Positions 51,164-60,211 of a stretch of DNA of 64,000 nucleotides are shown piece after piece. How positions within the stretch are numbered: position 1 is the first letter of the stretch; each line of letters starts with the position of its first letter. Source of the stretch: JAJEFO01 sp965209045 (GTDB taxonomy: Bacteria; Pseudomonadota; Alphaproteobacteria; Rhodobacterales; Rhodobacteraceae); the NCBI GenBank assembly GCA_965209045.1, contig CBDBPW010000001.1, positions 1,240,001 through 1,304,000 on the forward strand, in the 5' to 3' direction. Position numbers and translations under genes: made by a program. The notes under the pieces were generated by a model. It saw nothing but the letters and a program-made list of their open reading frames with translations, did no database searches and was not told where the DNA came from.

Positions 51164-51841
51164 ATGAAGACATTCGAGACGCGCGGCCCGAAACGACGGG
51201 CAATGCCGACGACCGCGCTGCTGGCGGCAACTCTCGGGGCGGTCGTTCTGTCCGGCTGCTCGTCGGGCCATGTCGGCGAGAGCTGGCAGTGCCCGCTGGC
51301 GGCGGGCGGGTCCTGCGGCAGCGTCGCGGCCGTCGATCCGGCGGTGCCGGAAACCTCCGGCGGGACGGTGCTCGACGCGCCGCTCTGGAAGCCGCGTGAC
51401 ATCGTGCCGGAGGCGCCCGAAGGGACCGTGTGCGCCGGCAATTGCGGAAACGGGACCGGTCCCTTCGGCTGGCTCGGGCGACTGCTCTCGGGCGGCGGCA
51501 ACGAGGACCGGGTCTCTGCGTCCGATGCCGTGGCGACGCGAGAGGACGGCCTGCCCGACGCTGGGGGCCCCTTGGCCGGCCACGCGCAAGGGAACGGCCA
51601 GGCCGGGGTGTCGGCATCCTCCGCCCTTCCGGCCGAACCGGCCCTGGCGCTGAACGACGCCGACGCGGAAGGCCCGGTCGGCGAAGGACTGCACACGGAC
51701 GATTCGATTGCCGACGGCCTGCGCACGGACGAGGTCGTGGCGCGGATCTGGATCGCGCCCTTCGTCGACGGGAACGGCGTCTACCGCGAGGCGTCCCATG
51801 TCCGCGTCGTTCTGGCGCCCGCCGCGTGGAGGACGGAATGA
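51164..51841 (+). CDS. traV: Conjugation lipoprotein TraV
   Basis: A 225-residue lipoprotein with the lipobox LSGCSSGH after the helix PTTALLAATLGAVV. The mature part has the TraV cysteines (WQCPLAAGGSCGS, CAGNCGNG) and ends WIAPFVDGNGVYREASHVRVVL. ATG 51164 follows GAGGAGAG; an earlier ATG at 51134 overlaps traB. It helps form the outer-membrane ring with TraK and TraB. Confidence 0.88.
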   Translation: MKTFETRGPKRRAMPTTALLAATLGAVVLSGCSSGHVGESWQCPLAAGGSCGSVAAVDPAVPETSGGTVLDAPLWKPRDIVPEAPEGTVCAGNCGNGTGPFGWLGRLLSGGGNEDRVSASDAVATREDGLPDAGGPLAGHAQGNGQAGVSASSALPAEPALALNDADAEGPVGEGLHTDDSIADGLRTDEVVARIWIAPFVDGNGVYREASHVRVVLAPAAWRTE

Positions 51842-54414
51842 GCGCCGCCGCCGGATCCCTGACGGCGCGCCTCCTGGAGCTCTTCGAGGGCCAGGAGGCG
51901 CCGGGTCCCTGGACGCCACCGGACATGCCGGCGGCGCTGCACGCGCTCCTGCCCTGGCGCGCCTTCGACGAGGCGAGCGGGCTCTACGTCAACGCCGGCA
52001 GCACGGGGTTCGTCATGGAGCTGCCGCCCTTCGCCGGGATCGACGGCGAGACCCTGGGCGCGCTCGCGGGCACGCTGGCCGACGCCGCGCCGGAGCGCTG
52101 CACGCTCCAGGTGATCCACTGGGCGAGCCCGCGCTTCGGTCACGGACTCCGGGCCTGGGCGGCGCCCAGGCGCGACGCCGGCGGCGCGCTGGCGCGGATG
52201 GGCGAGGGGCGCAAGGCGCTCCTGGCTCCCGGCGGCTGGAGAAGGCTGCACGCGGGCGGTCCGCCCTTCACGCTCTCCGACCACAGGGTCTTCCTGACCG
52301 CGTGCCTTTCCGGCGGTCCGGGCCCGGCCACGGAGACCGCGCTCGGCGCCTTCCGCCGCGCGCTGGAGGGGACGCTGGCCTCGGCGGGCGCGCAGGCGCG
52401 CAGGCTGGAGCCGGACGCGCTCCTGTCGCTCGCCGCCGAGCTCGTCGCGCCGGACGTCGCCGGCATCCGGGACGGCGGGACGGAGCGCCCGCGTCGCCGC
52501 TGGTCGCCCCGCGACCCGATCCACGAGCAGTGCGCCTCGCCCGGGCGGGCGCTGACGGTGCGCCCCACGGGCCTGGCCTTCCACCATCCGGACGGCGAGG
52601 ACGTCGCCGTCAGGGTGCTGAGCGCCGTCACCTTCCCCGAGGTCTGGCCGGGCTGGCGCGGCAACGCGCTGATCGGCGACTTCCACCGCGACTTCCTGCA
52701 GCCCGGCTGCCCGGTGCTGACCTGCCTCACCGTCGTCACGGGCGACGAGGCGGCGGGGGAGCGCGCGTTCCTGAAGTCCGCCCGCGCGATCCAGCAGGCG
52801 GGCACCGGCCTCGCCCGCTACCTGCCGGGTCTGCCCGAGAAGGCGCGGGACTGGCAGGCCGTGACCGAGCGGCTGAAGGACGGGGAGCGGCTGGTCCGCG
52901 CCTGCTACATGGTCGCGGTCCATTCGCGGATGGACGTCCTCGACGAGGCCGAGCAGGCGGTGCGCGCGATCTACCACGGCCAGGGCTGGCGGGTGACCGC
53001 CGAGCGCTACGTGCAACTGCCGTCCTGGCTCGCCTGCCTGCCGATGGCGTCTGCGGGCGGGCTCGACTCCGACATGGAGCGCATGGGCCGGATGAAGACG
53101 CTGCTGACGTCCAGCGCCGTGAACCTCGCGCCGCTCCACGGCGAGTGGCGCGGCCAGCCCGCGACTCCCGACAACCCGCCCGCGCTCCTGCTCGTCGGAC
53201 GCAGGGGACAGCCCGCCTGCTGGTCGCCCTTCGCCAACGAGGCGGGCAACTACAACGTGGCCGTCACCGGCAAGTCCGGCTCCGGCAAGTCGGTGCTGAT
53301 GCAGGAGCTCGTCACGGGCATGGTCGCCGCTGGCGGCGAGGCCGTGGTGATCGACGACGGGCGCTCCTTCCAGCACGCGGCGGAGGCGCTGGACGGCGCC
53401 TTCATCGCCTTCGGCAAGGACGCCGCGACGCTCAACCCCTTCGCCATGATCGACGCCGAGACCGCGGAACATGACGGCGACTACCGCGAGGAGTGCCTCG
53501 CCATGCTGGCGGGCGTGATCGGGCGCATGGCCCGGCGCCGGGGCTCCATGGACGACATCGAGGCGGCGCTGGTCGCCGAGGCGATCTCGGCGGCCTGGGA
53601 CGAGGCGGGCAACGGGGCCGACCTCGGGACCGTGAAGAGGAACCTGGAGGCCCGCGACGACCGCCGCGCGCGGGACATGGGCACCGCGCTCGGGCCGTGG
53701 TGCCCGGGCGGCGCCATGGGGCGGCTGTTCGCCGGGCCGGACGTGCCCGACCTGGAAAACGCGCTGACCGTGTTCGAGCTCGCCGAGCTCAAGGGGCGGG
53801 GCGACGTCCAGGCCGTGGTGCTGATGCTGGTCGTGTTCCTGGCGACCCAGCGCATGTACCACGGCCCCCGGACGCGGGCGAAGGCCATCGTCATCGACGA
53901 GGCCTGGGACCTGCTCTCGGGCGAGGACAGCCGCGCGTTCCTCGAGGGGGCGGCAAGGCGCGCCAGGAAGTACCGCGGCGCGCTCGTCACGGGCACCCAG
54001 TCCGTCAACGACTACTACGCCAACCCCGCCGCCCGCGCGGCCTGGGAGAACTCGGACTGGGTGATCTTCCTGGCCCAGAAGGACGAATCCGTCGAGCTGC
54101 TGAAGTCCGAGGGGCGCATCCACTGCGACGCGGGCATGGAGCGCGCGCTGAAGAGCCTGTCGACCGCCGACGGCAGGTACGCCGAGCTGGTCCTGCACGG
54201 CCCGGACGGCTGGCGGGTCGCAAGGCTCGTGCTCGACGCCTGGTCGGTGGCGCTCTTCTCGTCGCGCGGCCCCGCCTTCGCGGCGGTCGAGAGCCTGAAG
54301 GCCGAGGGGCTGTCCACGGTCGAGGCCATCGACCGGATCGTCGGCGCGGACGGCGCCGGCGCTTCCGCAGCGAACCGTTCCGAAACCGCGAAAGAGAGAG
54401 GAGATCCCGCATGA
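51838..54414 (+). CDS. traC: Conjugative assembly ATPase TraC
   Basis: An 858-residue VirB4-family ATPase. Walker A is GKSGSGKS (residues 478-485) and Walker B is AIVIDEAWDLL, followed by RRARKYRGALVTGTQSVNDYY. The N-terminal third matches the F TraC pattern (LPWRAFDEASGLYVNAGSTGFVMEL). It powers pilus assembly at the inner membrane. It overlaps traV by four bases and the next gene by four bases. Confidence 0.95.
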   Translation: MSAAAGSLTARLLELFEGQEAPGPWTPPDMPAALHALLPWRAFDEASGLYVNAGSTGFVMELPPFAGIDGETLGALAGTLADAAPERCTLQVIHWASPRFGHGLRAWAAPRRDAGGALARMGEGRKALLAPGGWRRLHAGGPPFTLSDHRVFLTACLSGGPGPATETALGAFRRALEGTLASAGAQARRLEPDALLSLAAELVAPDVAGIRDGGTERPRRRWSPRDPIHEQCASPGRALTVRPTGLAFHHPDGEDVAVRVLSAVTFPEVWPGWRGNALIGDFHRDFLQPGCPVLTCLTVVTGDEAAGERAFLKSARAIQQAGTGLARYLPGLPEKARDWQAVTERLKDGERLVRACYMVAVHSRMDVLDEAEQAVRAIYHGQGWRVTAERYVQLPSWLACLPMASAGGLDSDMERMGRMKTLLTSSAVNLAPLHGEWRGQPATPDNPPALLLVGRRGQPACWSPFANEAGNYNVAVTGKSGSGKSVLMQELVTGMVAAGGEAVVIDDGRSFQHAAEALDGAFIAFGKDAATLNPFAMIDAETAEHDGDYREECLAMLAGVIGRMARRRGSMDDIEAALVAEAISAAWDEAGNGADLGTVKRNLEARDDRRARDMGTALGPWCPGGAMGRLFAGPDVPDLENALTVFELAELKGRGDVQAVVLMLVVFLATQRMYHGPRTRAKAIVIDEAWDLLSGEDSRAFLEGAARRARKYRGALVTGTQSVNDYYANPAARAAWENSDWVIFLAQKDESVELLKSEGRIHCDAGMERALKSLSTADGRYAELVLHGPDGWRVARLVLDAWSVALFSSRGPAFAAVESLKAEGLSTVEAIDRIVGADGAGASAANRSETAKERGDPA

Positions 54415-55055
54415 AGAGGAAACGAACGCGCAAGGGCGCCGGCGGAGGCCCGCTGAACTGGCCCGGCGACCCCGAGGCCGTGACGGCCGCGGACGTCGAC
54501 TTCGAGGCGCTGGCGCACGTCCTGGCCAACACCTGCCGCAACGGCGGCCGCTGCCGCCGCTACCACTCGGTCGCCGCGCACGCGGCGTTCGTGAGCGAGG
54601 AGGTCGAGGCGCTCGGCGGGCTCGCCGAGGAGGATTGCCGGACGCTGGCGCTGCACGCGCTGCTCGCCGACGCGCCGTCGGCCTGGCTCCGGGGACGCTT
54701 GCCGGAATCGCAGCGGGCGGCGGAACGCGCCGGACGGCTTGCCGCCAGGATCGACGCGGCGGTGCGCGAGGCCGCCGGGCTTGATCCGGTCCTGGACGAG
54801 GAGCGGGCGGAGCTCCTGCGCTTCGTGACCCGCATGGCGGCGGCGTCCGAGCAAAGGGACGTGACGGGGGACGCGCCCGCGGGCGCCGGCGTCGCCTTCC
54901 CGCCGCTGACGCGCCGCATCCGCCCGATGCCGCCGGAGAAGGCGGTCGAGGCCTGGCTCGCCCGGTTCCGGGCGCTCGCGGGGCCGGAGGACGAACGGCG
55001 CAAGCGCGTCGCTGCGAAGTCCGGCAAGGAAGGGACCGATGCAGCGCAAGGCTGA
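54411..55055 (+). CDS. HD-fold protein with degenerate catalytic motif, inside the tra operon
   Basis: A 214-residue protein resembling YfbR-like HD phosphohydrolases: DFEALAHVLANTCRNGGRCRRYHSVAAHAAFVSEEV (residues about 30-65) corresponds to the family's DIAHALSNICRFGGHCRRFYSVAQH-type block, but the HD metal motif appears as LLADAPSAWL, with A86 instead of His before D87. H57 is kept. It may be a non-catalytic nucleotide or metal binder. It overlaps traC and trbI, so it is translated as part of the transfer operon. I know of no such gene in the standard F set. Confidence 0.7.
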   Translation: MKRKRTRKGAGGGPLNWPGDPEAVTAADVDFEALAHVLANTCRNGGRCRRYHSVAAHAAFVSEEVEALGGLAEEDCRTLALHALLADAPSAWLRGRLPESQRAAERAGRLAARIDAAVREAAGLDPVLDEERAELLRFVTRMAAASEQRDVTGDAPAGAGVAFPPLTRRIRPMPPEKAVEAWLARFRALAGPEDERRKRVAAKSGKEGTDAAQG

Positions 55056-55431
55056 ACGGTCCGATGCCGCCTGGCCGGTGATCCTGTCTGCCGTGCTGCT
55101 CTCGGGCGCGGTGGCGGCGGCGGTCGCGGCCGCCACGGTGCGCCTGGGAACGGAGAGGCCGTCGCGGGTCGCGGGGGTGCGGCTGGCGGAAATCGCGGCG
55201 GAGTACACGACGCGCGCCGCGAGCGAGGGCATGGCCGCAGACGACGTGCGCGCCTGGGGCGCGGCACTGGAGGCGGCGCTGGACCTCGTGGCGGAAAGCG
55301 ATGGCCTGGTGCTTCTTCCGGCCCGCGCCGTGGCCGCCGGTGCGCCCGACGTGACGGACCGGGTCGAGGCGGCCCTGGCGTCCTTTCTCGCTCTCGGCGA
55401 GGCCATGCGAATCGAGGGGGACGCACCGTGA
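55039..55431 (+). CDS. trbI: Conjugation protein TrbI (F-type)
   Basis: A 130-residue protein with one membrane helix (VILSAVLLSGAVAAAVAAATV) and a periplasmic domain: LAEIAAEYTTRAAS, then LEAALDLVAESDGLVLLPARAVAAGAPDVTDRV, the conserved TrbI ending. It is thought to affect pilus dynamics. It overlaps the HD-like gene by 17 bases and the peptidase gene by four. Confidence 0.85.
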   Translation: MQRKAERSDAAWPVILSAVLLSGAVAAAVAAATVRLGTERPSRVAGVRLAEIAAEYTTRAASEGMAADDVRAWGAALEAALDLVAESDGLVLLPARAVAAGAPDVTDRVEAALASFLALGEAMRIEGDAP

Positions 55432-56066
55432 GCGCGCGGGGCCTGCGGTTCGGGCGCCGGGACCGGCGGCGGCGGGGCAGGACCGGCCTTGCCGTGATGG
55501 TCCTGCTGGCCGCGCTCTGGCTCGCGGCGGCCTCGCGCGTGCACGTCAACGCGAGCTGGTCGGACGGGGCGTGGGGCTACGCCGTCCTGCCGCTCTTCGG
55601 CCAGGACCCGATGCCGGGCGACCTGGTGCTGTTCGAGCCGCCCGACGCCGTCGGGTCGCGTGTTCCGTATCTCAAGACCGTGCGCGGCGTGCCGGGCATG
55701 GAGGTCGAGGTCGGGCCGGGCGGAACGGTCCTCCTGGACGGCGCGCCCATTGCCCGCGCCAAGAGCCGCGCGCGCGACGGGCGGGCTCTGGAGACCGTCG
55801 CGCCGGGGACGATTCCGCCGGGACGTTTCTTCCTGCACACGGACCACCGCGACAGCCACGACAGCCGCTACGCGGAGATCGGGCTCGTGCCGCGCGATCG
55901 CATCCTCGGACGCGCCGTCGCCCTGCCGGACATCCCCTGGCTGGGGCTTGAGGGACCGCTGGCCGGGCCGGAGGACGCTGCCCTTGCACCGGTGTCCGTG
56001 ACGGTTCTGCCGCGTTCGGAGGTTGGTGACGACCGGCCCATCGACGATCCGGAGGCGGTGCGATGA
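55428..56066 (+). CDS. Conjugation-type S26 signal peptidase
   Basis: A 212-residue inner-membrane serine peptidase of the TraF/S26 type. After one helix (LAVMVLLAALWLAAAS) comes VNASWSDGAWGYAVLP with the likely catalytic serine, then PMPGDLVLFEPP and VPYLKTVRGVPGMEVEV with the catalytic lysine, and PPGRFFLHTDHRDSHDSRYAEIGLVPRDRILGRA. It probably processes the pilin. It lies between trbI and traW with 4-base overlaps. Confidence 0.87.
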   Translation: MSARGLRFGRRDRRRRGRTGLAVMVLLAALWLAAASRVHVNASWSDGAWGYAVLPLFGQDPMPGDLVLFEPPDAVGSRVPYLKTVRGVPGMEVEVGPGGTVLLDGAPIARAKSRARDGRALETVAPGTIPPGRFFLHTDHRDSHDSRYAEIGLVPRDRILGRAVALPDIPWLGLEGPLAGPEDAALAPVSVTVLPRSEVGDDRPIDDPEAVR

Positions 56067-56755
56067 AACGCAACGCCGTCCTTTTGGTCGCCGCGCTTGC
56101 CGCCGTCACGGCTGCCGGAAACCCCTTTCCCGCAACGGCGAAGGACCTGGGCGTGCGCGGCGCGACCTGGCCTGTCGCCGAGCCCGACCTGCTGGAGGCG
56201 ATCGAGGCGCGGCTGCTCGAATTGGAGCGCTCCGGCGAGATGGCGCGGCTGGATCGCGAGGCCCGCGAGCGCGCACGCCGGAAACTGGAGGAGCCGGACC
56301 CGGTTCCCGGCATCGCGCCTGCGACGGAGGAGCGGTCCCGTCTCTTCGATCCTGCGATCACGGTCGCGCGGGACATCCGGACACTGGAGGGGACGTTGCT
56401 CGCCGCCGCAGGGACGCGGGTGAATCCCCTGGAGCGCATGACGCTGTCGCGCGACCTCCTGTTCGTCGACGGCAGGCGCGGGGCCGAGATCGCCTGGGCG
56501 CTGGCCCGGGAGGCCGAGGGCGCGCGGCCCGCGCGGATCGTGCTGCTGGCCGGGCGCCCGCTGGAGCTGATGCGGCGGCACGGCCGTCCCTTCTTCCTCG
56601 ACCAGGGCGGACGGCTCGCCGCGCGCTTCGGGATCGCCGCGACGCCAAGCCTCGTCGCGCAGGCGGGCGCGCTGCTGCGGGTCACCGAGATCCCGGTCGA
56701 GGACCGGAACGTTCCCGGCCCGGAGGCCGGGGAAACCCAGGGAAAGGAGAACTGA
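56063..56755 (+). CDS. traW: Conjugation protein TraW
   Basis: A 230-residue periplasmic protein with a signal peptide (NAVLLVAALAAVTAAG) and the TraW block DLGVRGATWPVAEPDLLEAIEARL. The C-terminal part has ERMTLSRDLLFVDGRR and FFLDQGGRLAARFGIAATPSLVAQ. It works with TraU and TrbC in F-pilus assembly. Confidence 0.92.
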   Translation: MKRNAVLLVAALAAVTAAGNPFPATAKDLGVRGATWPVAEPDLLEAIEARLLELERSGEMARLDREARERARRKLEEPDPVPGIAPATEERSRLFDPAITVARDIRTLEGTLLAAAGTRVNPLERMTLSRDLLFVDGRRGAEIAWALAREAEGARPARIVLLAGRPLELMRRHGRPFFLDQGGRLAARFGIAATPSLVAQAGALLRVTEIPVEDRNVPGPEAGETQGKEN

Positions 56756-56759
56756 AGCC

Positions 56760-57194
56760 ATGCTGAACATGAACAGGGCCACGCTGCTGGGCCATGCCGG
56801 CCGCGATCCCGAGATCCGCGACCTCGCGAAGGGCGAGAGGGCCGCGTCCTTCACGCTCGCGACCACGGAGCGCTGGACCGGGAAGGACGGCCGTCCGGCG
56901 GAGGCCACCGAGTGGCACCGGGTCGTGGTCTACGGCCCGGCGGTCGCGGCCGTCGGGACGATGCTGAGGAAGGGCGACGCGGTGCTGGTCGAGGGCCGGC
57001 TCGCGACGCGGACCTGGCGTGACAGGGAAGGGAACGACCGGACGGTCACCGAGATCGTGGTCGCCGGTCCGCAGGGCACGGTCAACGTCCTGTCGCCGAG
57101 GCGCGGGAAGGTTGCCGACGCTGGCAGGGAGACGGCGGCGGCGCGGGAATCCGCGGCTCCCGGCAACGCGTCTTCGGCAGGGCCGGAGGCATGA
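56760..57194 (+). CDS. ssb: Single-stranded DNA-binding protein
   Basis: A 144-residue OB-fold protein: MNRATLLGHAGRDPEIRDLAKGE, TTERWTGKDGRPAEATEWHRVVVYG and LVEGRLATRTWRDREGNDRTVTEIVV. The acidic C-terminal tip found in chromosomal SSB (DDDIPF type) is missing; it ends SSAGPEA. It sits between traW and traU, with 4-base overlap to the latter, and would bind incoming transferred single strands in the recipient. Confidence 0.93.
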   Translation: MLNMNRATLLGHAGRDPEIRDLAKGERAASFTLATTERWTGKDGRPAEATEWHRVVVYGPAVAAVGTMLRKGDAVLVEGRLATRTWRDREGNDRTVTEIVVAGPQGTVNVLSPRRGKVADAGRETAAARESAAPGNASSAGPEA

Positions 57195-58192
57195 TCCGGC
57201 GTGGGATCGCTCTCGCGGCGGTCGCTCTCGCGGCCATGTCCTGGTCCGCCACGGCCTCGGCGCAGGCCTGCACCGGACGCTTCGTCAACCCGGTCTCCGA
57301 CGTCTGCTGGGAGTGCCTGTTCCCGGTCTCGATCGGGCCGATCTCAATGGGCAGCGCCTCGGGCGCGCCGGACACGCCGAACCCGTCCTCGCCGATCTGC
57401 CTCTGCGGCTCGCCCATCCCGAGGATCGGCCTCTCGCTCGGGGTCTGGGAGCCGGCGCGGCTCGTGGACGCGACGCGCGCGCCCTGGTGCTTCCCTAACC
57501 TGGGCGGGCTGACCATCGATCCGGGACTGCCCGCCGGGCGCGGGCGGACCGGATCCTCGGGCGGCGACGGCGCGACGGGCTCGGTCTGGCACGCGCATCA
57601 CTACGTGTACCCGCTGCTCAGCTGGATCGGCGCGCTTCTCGACCTCGGCTGCCTGGAGGCGGGCGGGCTCGACATCGCCTGGGTCTCGGAGCTCGACCCC
57701 GCCTGGCTGGACGACGAGCTGAGCTTCCTCCTGAACCCGGAGGCGGCGCTGTTCGCGAACCTTCCCGCCCAGGCGGCCTGCGCCGCCGACTGCGCGGCCG
57801 CCTCGACGGGGCTGCCTGCGGACCGTCTCTTCTGGTGCGCGGGCTGCCAGGGCGGGATGTACCCGACGACCGGCAACGTCGCCGCGCATGTCGGCGGCGT
57901 GCAGGCCTCGCTGCTCGCGGCCCAGCGGCTTCAGCACCGTCTCCACCGCGCCGGGATCGCGTGGGGCACGTCCGGGTCGGGCGCGCTCTGCGGGCGCTAC
58001 CCGATGCCGGTGATGCGGAAGTCCCAGTACCGCTGGCAGATGACCCAGCCGGTCCCGGCCACGACGCCGATCGCGGGCTGCAACCCGACGGGCCGCTCGT
58101 CGGTCCTGTGGGAGTCGCTGCGCGAGCTGCCCGCGGCAGGCGAGAGCTTCGGGTTCCTGCTCTGGCGCAAGCGCAACTGCTGCCTGCTGTGA
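57191..58192 (+). CDS. traU: Conjugation protein TraU
   Basis: A 333-residue secreted, cysteine-rich protein. The signal peptide is GIALAAVALAAMSWSATASA; the mature part begins ACTGRFVNPVSDVCWECLFPVSIGPI and contains LCGSPIPRIGLSLGVWEPARLVD, CAGCQGGMYPTTGNVAAHVGGVQAS and ends LLWRKRNCCLL. All are standard TraU blocks. It helps pilus assembly and DNA transfer in the periplasm. Confidence 0.95.
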   Translation: MIRRGIALAAVALAAMSWSATASAQACTGRFVNPVSDVCWECLFPVSIGPISMGSASGAPDTPNPSSPICLCGSPIPRIGLSLGVWEPARLVDATRAPWCFPNLGGLTIDPGLPAGRGRTGSSGGDGATGSVWHAHHYVYPLLSWIGALLDLGCLEAGGLDIAWVSELDPAWLDDELSFLLNPEAALFANLPAQAACAADCAAASTGLPADRLFWCAGCQGGMYPTTGNVAAHVGGVQASLLAAQRLQHRLHRAGIAWGTSGSGALCGRYPMPVMRKSQYRWQMTQPVPATTPIAGCNPTGRSSVLWESLRELPAAGESFGFLLWRKRNCCLL

Positions 58193-58220
58193 AACTGCCG
58201 GAACTGGGAGATCTGATCGA

Positions 58221-59078
58221 ATGCCGGAACGAAGAATGACGCAGGCAGGCAACACCCTGATGCCGATGCTCCTGGCTGCCCTGATGCTGGCGGCGGGCTG
58301 CTGCGCTCCGGTCAGGGCGGAGGAGAACCCGTCCAGGGGACCGGAACCGGAAGCGCGCCGCCTGGTCGAGGATGTCCTGCACGGCGCAGGCAATGCTCAC
58401 GCTACGGAACCCGACGCGGATGCCGCGCGCCTGGCCGGGGAAATCATGGACGGTGCCGGAGGCGTCGGCGGGGACGTGCTCGGCGAATGGAGCCGCGGGA
58501 TCGTCGAACGCGCGCTCGAACGGGCCGGCGAGTCCGCGCGGACTGCGGCGCCCGGACCGGAATCCGGAACCGGGCCCGGCACGGACGGTCCGCCTGCCTC
58601 GCCGCTTCCGGCCGAGCGCCATGCCCGCAGTCTCGCCGGGAACGCGGGCGGCCGCGCGAGCACGGCGGAGGTGCTGGTCCTCCTCAGCCTGTCGGTGCCC
58701 GCCGCGAGCTGGCGGCAATGGGCGCATGACGCGGCCAGGGCCGGCGTGCCGCTCGTGCTGCGCGGCGTGGGCGAGGGCGGCCTGCCCGGGACCGCACGGC
58801 GGATCGGAGACCGCCTTGGCGGAGCCGGGGTCGGGGTCGCGATCGATCCAAGGCTGTTCCGTCTCTTCGGAATCGATCGCGTTCCGGTCGTGGTCATCGT
58901 GCCCGGCGGCGTGCCGCCCTGCCGCAGCCGGGGCTGCGCGGAGGATCCCGCGCCGCCGCACGACCTGATCGCCGGCAACGTCGGCCTCGTGGCCGCGCTG
59001 CAGGCCGTCGCCGACGAGGGCGCCGTAGGCGGCGAGGTCGCGCGCCGTCACCTCGAACGCATGGAGAGAACGCAATGA
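58221..59078 (+). CDS. trbC: Conjugation protein TrbC (F-type)
   Basis: A 285-residue periplasmic protein with a signal or lipoprotein-like N-terminus (LLAALMLAAGCCAPVRA). The C-terminal thioredoxin-like TrbC domain is EVLVLLSLSVPAASWRQWAHDAARAGVPLVLRGV, then AIDPRLFRLFGIDRVPVVVIV. The middle is low in complexity. It interacts with TraW and TraU in the F system (family knowledge). Confidence 0.87.
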   Translation: MPERRMTQAGNTLMPMLLAALMLAAGCCAPVRAEENPSRGPEPEARRLVEDVLHGAGNAHATEPDADAARLAGEIMDGAGGVGGDVLGEWSRGIVERALERAGESARTAAPGPESGTGPGTDGPPASPLPAERHARSLAGNAGGRASTAEVLVLLSLSVPAASWRQWAHDAARAGVPLVLRGVGEGGLPGTARRIGDRLGGAGVGVAIDPRLFRLFGIDRVPVVVIVPGGVPPCRSRGCAEDPAPPHDLIAGNVGLVAALQAVADEGAVGGEVARRHLERMERTQ

Positions 59079-60211
59079 GGGAAAGCCGGGAAAACGCGCC
59101 TGGACGGACCGGAGTCTTCGCATTCCGGATCGCCCTGATCTTCGGCTGGAGCGCGGCGCTCGGGCTCACGGTCCTGGGGGGCTGGACGGTGTCCGGCACG
59201 GTCGTCCGGGCGGAGGACCCGAAGGCCGCCGCCCGCGGCATCGGCAATGCCGGGAACGCGGCGGCGCAGGCCGTCGCGCGGGATGCCGCCAGCGCGACGG
59301 AGGTGCCCGGCTACGCGGGCACTGACCTTCCAGAGGGAAACGTGGACGCTGACGCGCTTGAGGACGGGGGCCGCGCGCGGCTGGCGGACCCTGACGATCC
59401 GGGCGGAGAGGCCGGGCGCACGGTGGTGCGCGGCGCGACGACCCGTCCCCAGTCGAGCGTGCCGGCGGACGGTCCGGTTGCGCGGCGCTCGGAGGGCATC
59501 GCGGCCGCGCCGCAGTCTCCGGTGCACCGCGCCGACGGCCTCGCCTCGGGCGGCGTCACGGAATGCGGGGCGGACCTGCGCGATGCCGAGGACGGCGGGA
59601 CCTGCGGCTCCGTGCGCTGGTGCGTCGGCGCGGACTGCGAGACCGTGCGGCCGCGGTCGAACACGGGCTTCGTGGACGCCGCGACGCGGCTCAACATGGC
59701 GACGGAGCTGGGCGGCGACGCGTTCGACCGGGGCAGCCTCCGGTTCTTCGTGGGTCAGCGCCGGGCCTGCCACATCCACCTCTTCGGGCTCGTCAACTGC
59801 TGCTCGAACTCGGGCGTCCTGGTCGGCCTCGCGGACTGCTCGCCCGAGGAGGTGGAACTGGCGCAGGAGCGGAACGCGGGCAACACCCACTACCTTGGCC
59901 GCTACTGTTCCCGCAGAACGCTCTTCGGCATCTGCATCCGCCGCTCGCGGGCCTGGTGCGTATTCGGCTCGAAGCTGGGCCGCATCCTGCAGCAGCAGGG
60001 GCGCGCGCAGCTCGGCATCCCCTGGTCCGACTGCCGGGGCCTCACGGTGGCGGAGATCGAGGGCATCGACTTCGAGAGCCTCGACCTCTCGGAGTTCGCC
60101 CGGGACCTGATGGACGCGTCAAGGGAGCCCTCGGTCTCGCTTCCGGACGCCGGGGACACGCGCGACGCCATGCGGACGCGCATCCGCGAATTCTACGGGA
60201 GGGGCCAGTGA
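59075..60211 (+). CDS. traN: Conjugation protein TraN (short form)
   Basis: A 378-residue cysteine-rich outer-membrane protein. After a signal helix and a long disordered stretch (about residues 45-165), the C-terminal TraN region reads RACHIHLFGLVNCCSNSGVL, then YCSRRTLFGICIRRSRAWCVFGSKLGRILQQQGRAQLGI. F TraN is about 600 residues; this shorter form lacks most of the variable receptor-binding part, which may widen or change mating-pair recognition (inference). Confidence 0.85.
   Translation: MRESRENAPGRTGVFAFRIALIFGWSAALGLTVLGGWTVSGTVVRAEDPKAAARGIGNAGNAAAQAVARDAASATEVPGYAGTDLPEGNVDADALEDGGRARLADPDDPGGEAGRTVVRGATTRPQSSVPADGPVARRSEGIAAAPQSPVHRADGLASGGVTECGADLRDAEDGGTCGSVRWCVGADCETVRPRSNTGFVDAATRLNMATELGGDAFDRGSLRFFVGQRRACHIHLFGLVNCCSNSGVLVGLADCSPEEVELAQERNAGNTHYLGRYCSRRTLFGICIRRSRAWCVFGSKLGRILQQQGRAQLGIPWSDCRGLTVAEIEGIDFESLDLSEFARDLMDASREPSVSLPDAGDTRDAMRTRIREFYGRGQ

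Noticed and set aside
51781..54198. Long minus-strand frame opposite traC
   Set aside because: Antisense shadow of a clear VirB4-type ATPase, with no domain and a composition typical of shadow frames. The similar frame opposite traG (61013-63772) is rejected for the same reason.
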